From assembly GCA_945873115.1 (NCBI GenBank), contig CAMCBT010000016.1, positions 1 to 36,014 on the forward strand: DNA of 36,014 nucleotides, written 5' to 3'. The translations under genes and the position numbers were made by a program. The DNA is from an uncultured Mitsuokella sp. (GTDB taxonomy: Bacteria; Bacillota; Negativicutes; Selenomonadales; Selenomonadaceae). Positions 32,681 to 36,014 of this stretch are shown piece after piece; the first letter of the stretch is position 1, and each line of letters opens with the position of its first letter. The notes below the pieces were generated by a model. The model made no database searches. It saw only the letters and a list, made by a program, of their open reading frames with translations, and had not been told where the DNA came from.

Positions 32681-34333
32681 ATGCATGCTTTGATTGCTGC
32701 TATCCCCATCATCCTGACCATCATCCTGACGGTCGCTTTCAACCAGTCCGCCAAGCGGGTCCTGCCGATTGCATGGTTTGTGATTGTCCTCATCGGCATC
32801 CTCGTCTGGCAGATGAACCTACTCGATATTGCCGCCTACTCCATCGCAGGCTTCCTGGGCTCTATCGATACCCTGCTCATCATCTTCGGCGCTATCCTCC
32901 TCATGAACACCCTGGATCGCTCCGGCGCCATGGAACGCATCCAGGGCATGTTCAATGGCATCACCGAGGATGCCCGCATCCAGCTCATCATCGTGGGCTT
33001 TGCCTTCTCCGCCTTCATCGAGGGCGCCGCAGGCTTCGGCACCCCGGCCGCCATTGCGGCGCCTCTGCTCATCGGTCTGGGCTTCCCCCCGATGGCAGCT
33101 GCCGTCTCCTGCCTTATCCTGAACTCGACCCCGGTCCCCTTCGGTGCCGCCGGCACTCCGACGAACGCCGCCACGGATATCGTTCGGGAGATGCTCACCG
33201 CCAGCGGTGTCGCGGATGTCGAGGCCTGGAAACTCGGCCTCTCCTTCTTCTCCGCCCTCGGCATGGCGGTGGGCGCTCTCTTCATCATCTTCCTGGTGGT
33301 GGGCATCGTCACTCGCATGTTCGGCAAGGAGAAGAAGTTCTCCGACGCCTTGCCGGTGCTCCCCTTCTGCATCTTCACGGCCGTTGTCTTTGATATCTTC
33401 TACCTGCTTCTCGCAAGGTTCATCGGCTCGGAGATCACATCGCTGACTGCTGCCGCTATCACGGTCTTCGTCCTCATCGGCGCAGCAAAGGCGGGCTTCC
33501 TCATGCCGAAGGACATCTGGCGGTTCAACCACGTGGCGGTTCCCCAGGAGAAGGTCTTCGAGGAGAAGCCGAAGAAGTCGGACATGTCCCTCTTCCGGGC
33601 CTGGATCCCCTACCTCTTCGTCTCCGTCTGGCTCATCGCCACCCGCATTCCTCAGCTGGGCCTCAAGGACTCCGTCAAGAGCGTCGTCCTCTCCATCACG
33701 GACATCCTGGGGGTTCAGGGCGCCAGCTGGAACTTTGCCGTCCTGAACAACCCGGGCGTGGCTCCCTTCATCCTCATCGTCCTTCTGTCCATCCCCCTCT
33801 ACGGCCTCACCGGCACCCAGGTGAAGGAAATCTTCACGAAATCCGCCAAGCAGGTCTACGGTGCCACCATCGCCCTGATCTTCGGCTTCGGCCTCGTCTA
33901 CATGTACCGCTACTCCAGCATCAACGGCGCAGGCCTTGACTCCATGCTGCTGACCATGGCAAAGGGCGTGGCCGACTTCGCCGGTGCCAACTACTTCTAC
34001 GTGGCCACCTTCATCGGCAGCGTCGGTGCCTTCATGTTCGGTTCCAACACGGTGTCGAACATCATGTTCTCCCCGTTGCAGTTCCAGACGGCCCAGCTCC
34101 TCAATATGTCCCCGACGGTCATCATCGCTCTCCAGAACCAGGGCGGCGCCATCGGCAACATGATCTGCATCAACAACATCGTCGCCGTCGCCGCAACGAC
34201 GGGCATCATCTCCATCAAGGGCATCGAGGGCAAGCTTATCAGGACAAACATCGTCCCCTGGGCCCTCTACTACATCACCTGCATCATCGTCGCCCTCGTG
34301 GCAATAAACGCAGGCATCGCCCCCTCAAATTGA
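32681..34333 (+). CDS. lctP: L-lactate permease (LctP/LldP family)
   Basis: A proton-coupled lactate importer of 550 residues with about 12-14 membrane helices. Family stretches seen are [49 protein letters not shown] in the first half and [38 protein letters not shown] near the C-terminus. A cytoplasmic loop around 290-315 is charged. AGGAG lies nine bases before ATG. It ends the rightward operon and is followed by a strong terminator, so lactate uptake and oxidation are made together. Glycolate is a known second substrate of the family. Confidence 0.95.
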   Translation: MHALIAAIPIILTIILTVAFNQSAKRVLPIAWFVIVLIGILVWQMNLLDIAAYSIAGFLGSIDTLLIIFGAILLMNTLDRSGAMERIQGMFNGITEDARIQLIIVGFAFSAFIEGAAGFGTPAAIAAPLLIGLGFPPMAAAVSCLILNSTPVPFGAAGTPTNAATDIVREMLTASGVADVEAWKLGLSFFSALGMAVGALFIIFLVVGIVTRMFGKEKKFSDALPVLPFCIFTAVVFDIFYLLLARFIGSEITSLTAAAITVFVLIGAAKAGFLMPKDIWRFNHVAVPQEKVFEEKPKKSDMSLFRAWIPYLFVSVWLIATRIPQLGLKDSVKSVVLSITDILGVQGASWNFAVLNNPGVAPFILIVLLSIPLYGLTGTQVKEIFTKSAKQVYGATIALIFGFGLVYMYRYSSINGAGLDSMLLTMAKGVADFAGANYFYVATFIGSVGAFMFGSNTVSNIMFSPLQFQTAQLLNMSPTVIIALQNQGGAIGNMICINNIVAVAATTGIISIKGIEGKLIRTNIVPWALYYITCIIVALVAINAGIAPSN

Positions 34334-34353
34334 TTGAGGCAAATAACTTGCAG

Positions 34354-34390
34354 AAGCTGTGAAGAAATTACATTTCTTCACAGCTTTTTC
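34354..34390 (+). terminator. Intrinsic terminator of the lut-lctP operon
   Basis: AAGCTGTGAAGAAA (34354-34367) and TTTCTTCACAGCTT (34373-34386) form a perfect 14-bp stem around a 5-nt loop, followed by TTTC on the plus strand. It lies 21 nt past the lctP stop. Confidence 0.93.
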
Positions 34391-34433
34391 TATCCTTCTT
34401 CCGTACCTTTCCGGAGGCTATGGGGAAAATGTA

Positions 34434-34462
34434 TAGATTTTCCCGGCCATTCGCGGTATAAT
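34434..34462 (+). promoter_or_regulatory. Possible promoter of the CNNM/CorC gene
   Basis: A perfect TATAAT (34457-34462) with a poor -35 (TAGATT, 34434-34439) at 17 nt. If real, the leader would be about 207 nt long. Confidence 0.45.
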
Positions 34463-34675
34463 GGAAGAATATAATTGCCTGCGCCACCCCCGCCATCATC
34501 CACGGCGGCGTCGTCATCGACAACGGCCGCTGGTACGACGACGAAAGCTGTGCGCCCCCCCTCCCCCCTCTGCGGTTTTCCGGAGGGCACTTCCCGGAGC
34601 TTCGGATTTCCAATGCGCTTTCCCGGCTCCCTTCCAACCCTAGACCATAAAGGATGTGTATTTTTCTTGGACAGT
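34463..34675 (+). other. Long leader upstream of the CNNM/CorC gene
   Basis: This GC-rich stretch has short dyads (CCGCC/GGCGG at about 34487-34505, GTCGT/ACGAC around it). In one frame it encodes ATPAIIHGGVVIDNGRWYDD, which looks protein-like yet has no start with a ribosome binding site and soon degenerates. It could be a gene remnant or a structured leader; it does not match the M-box or yybP-ykoY metal riboswitches that I know. Confidence 0.35.
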
Positions 34676-35986
34676 ATGGACGCAGTCCTATTGCTCTTTC
34701 TTCTTGTTTTATTCATCGCCGGCGCCTTCTTCTCCCTCATGGAGACGGCCCTCTCCGAGAGCCACCGGGGGCGCCTGGAGCGCCTCGCCGAGGAGGATGA
34801 GGAGCGGGCCAGTCTCGCCCTAGACTTCCTCGAGCACCCAGAGGCGCCCCTGTCGCTGGCCCAGGCGGGCATCACGCTGACCAGCATCCTCATCGGAACG
34901 CTGGCCGCTGTCTCCTTCGCCCCCTACCTCTCGGAGCAGCTCCCCTTCCTCCCCCATGCGGAGGGCATCGCCTTCTTCCTCTGCATCGCGGCTGTGACGC
35001 TGGTGGCCCTCCTCGTCTGCGAGTTCCTGCCGAAGCGCATCGCCCTCCAGGAGCCGGAGCGCATCCTCCTCCGCTATGGGAAGCTCTTCGCCATCGCCAC
35101 AAGCCTCGCCAGCCCCTTCCTCTCCCTTTTCTCCAAGGCGGCGGGCCTCATCCTCCTCCTCATCGGCATCAATCCCGATATGCGGGACACGGTGACGGAG
35201 GACGAGGTGAAGGAGCTCATCGAGCAGGGCACGGAGGACGGCACCTTCGAGAAGGCAGAGCAGGCCATGGTGGATCGCATCTTCCACCTAAGCGACCAGA
35301 CCGCCTACGCCCTCATGACCCCTCGGACGCAAATGCTCTGGCTCGACCTGGCCGACACCTGGACGGAGAACCTCCGCACCCTTCGGGAGAACCCCCAGGA
35401 GGTCTTTCCGGTAGGACGGGAGAGCCTCGACGACTTCTGCGGCGTGGTCTACAGCAAGGATCTCTTGCTGGCCGCCCTCACGGAAAAGGAAATCGACCTG
35501 GAAGCCCATATCAAGAAGCCCCTCTTCATCCCCCGCTCCATGGAGAGCTTCCGGGTGCTGGAAAAGTTCCGGGACTCGGGCCTCCACGAGGCCATCGTCC
35601 TGGACGAATACGGCGGCGTCATCGGCTTCATCACCATGGACGACCTCATGCGGGAGATTATCGGCGAGTCCGAGTCCCACGAGACACAGGAGCAGGACAC
35701 CCCCCAGTTCACCCAGAATGGCAAGAACTCCTGGAGCATCGACGGCCTCTGCTCCATCGACGAGTTCAAGGAACGCTTCGACATCGACGAGCTGCCGGAC
35801 GAGGCCCACGACCACTACCAGACCATGGGCGGCTTTCTCATGAGCTACTTCGGCTACATCCCGAAAAAGGGCGAGAAATGCGAATGGAACGGCTTCACCT
35901 TCGAAGTAGCCCGCATGGAACGCGCCCGCATCGACCGCATCCTCGTGACAAAATCAGACGCCGCCCCCGCCGTGGAGCTGACATGA
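34676..35986 (+). CDS. CNNM/CorC-type membrane protein with CBS pair (hemolysin-family)
   Basis: A 436-residue inner membrane protein of the group long labelled hemolysin, now linked to Mg2+/Co2+ transport. An N-terminal CNNM (DUF21) region of about 170 residues has MDAVLLLFLLVLFIAGAFF, LSLAQAGITLTSILIGTLA and the CEFLPKRIALQEPE motif. Then come a helical part (VTEDEVKELIEQGTEDGTF), a CBS pair (about 205-325, MTPRTQMLWLD and IVLDEYGGVIGFITMDDL) and a C-terminal CorC_HlyC domain (about 345-430). The open frame extends upstream to 34475, but those 67 codons are low-complexity and lack family features. The ATG at 34676 begins the first helix; its ribosome binding site is weak (a TTG at 34667 is an alternative), so the start is uncertain. 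Confidence 0.9.
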   Translation: MDAVLLLFLLVLFIAGAFFSLMETALSESHRGRLERLAEEDEERASLALDFLEHPEAPLSLAQAGITLTSILIGTLAAVSFAPYLSEQLPFLPHAEGIAFFLCIAAVTLVALLVCEFLPKRIALQEPERILLRYGKLFAIATSLASPFLSLFSKAAGLILLLIGINPDMRDTVTEDEVKELIEQGTEDGTFEKAEQAMVDRIFHLSDQTAYALMTPRTQMLWLDLADTWTENLRTLRENPQEVFPVGRESLDDFCGVVYSKDLLLAALTEKEIDLEAHIKKPLFIPRSMESFRVLEKFRDSGLHEAIVLDEYGGVIGFITMDDLMREIIGESESHETQEQDTPQFTQNGKNSWSIDGLCSIDEFKERFDIDELPDEAHDHYQTMGGFLMSYFGYIPKKGEKCEWNGFTFEVARMERARIDRILVTKSDAAPAVELT

Positions 35987-35987
35987 T

Positions 35988-36014
35988 AAACTACACGCAC
36001 AAACGTCCACTTGC
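35988..36014 (+). repeat. 27-bp dispersed repeat, right copy (cut by window edge)
   Basis: Identical over all 27 visible bases to the minus strand of 475-449. It begins 1 nt after the stop codon of the CNNM/CorC gene, in the same orientation relative to the gene as the left copy has to the chemoreceptor. It runs to the last base of the window, so the repeat may be longer. Confidence 0.85.

Noticed and set aside
1-36014. CRISPR array, prophage or complete transposon
   Set aside because: No regularly spaced direct repeats, no phage structural or integrase genes, and no intact transposase were seen.

Overview
The window suggests a Gram-negative-staining Firmicute of the class Negativicutes, probably a Selenomonas-like organism. 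This is inferred from gene content, since no 16S gene is present: a confurcating lactate dehydrogenase/Etf cluster beside Lut-type lactate oxidation and a lactate permease, a SPINDLY-type O-GlcNAc transferase cassette, Firmicute-style GGAGG ribosome binding sites, and sigma70 promoters with nearly always a 17-nt spacer. Most of the DNA is GC-rich; the restriction-modification block at 19.3-23.7 kb is visibly richer in A+T.

Layout. 1-500: two tandem tRNA-Gly genes behind a perfect consensus promoter, then non-coding DNA containing one copy of a 27-bp repeat that recurs inverted at the window's right edge. 0.5-2.5 kb: a chemoreceptor. 2.7-5.6 kb: tRNA-Ser and an operon of a DEDDh exonuclease, prephenate dehydratase and DAHP synthase (aromatic amino acids). 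5.9-9.3 kb: a three-gene glycosylation cassette (methyltransferase-like protein, StrF-type glycosyltransferase, TPR/GT41 O-GlcNAc transferase). 9.6-11.7 kb: a periplasmic-sensing diguanylate cyclase. 11.8-13.6 kb: a structured intergenic element, a small four-repeat protein of unknown function with excellent expression signals, and an MFS transporter. 13.8-19.2 kb: a complete branched-chain amino acid ABC transporter operon ending in a CBS-ACT protein. 19.3-23.7 kb: a two-gene type IIS restriction-modification system (AlwI-like nuclease, two-domain adenine methyltransferase) next to a frameshifted IS481-like transposase scrap. 24.2-25.1 kb: purC. 25.1-34.3 kb: a lactate region. 34.7-36.0 kb: a CNNM/CorC-type membrane protein.

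How genes work together. The lactate region is the functional centre. A leftward operon (etfB, etfA, FAD-linked lactate dehydrogenase, then a FadR-type GntR regulator behind a terminator) and a rightward operon (lutC, a LutB-LutA fusion, lactate permease) diverge from one 435-bp control region. The cell therefore encodes lactate import plus two unrelated lactate-oxidising machines under probable common control. The Liv operon imports branched-chain amino acids, and its last gene probably senses a ligand through its ACT domain. The glycosylation cassette probably modifies a surface protein such as flagellin, but no acceptor is encoded here.

The most novel-looking items are the four-repeat small protein at 11932-12249, the 27-bp repeat placed just 3' of two unrelated genes, the LutB-LutA fusion, and the structured element at 11817-11890. 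I did not see a CRISPR array, a complete transposon, a prophage or a complete known defence island beyond the restriction-modification pair.
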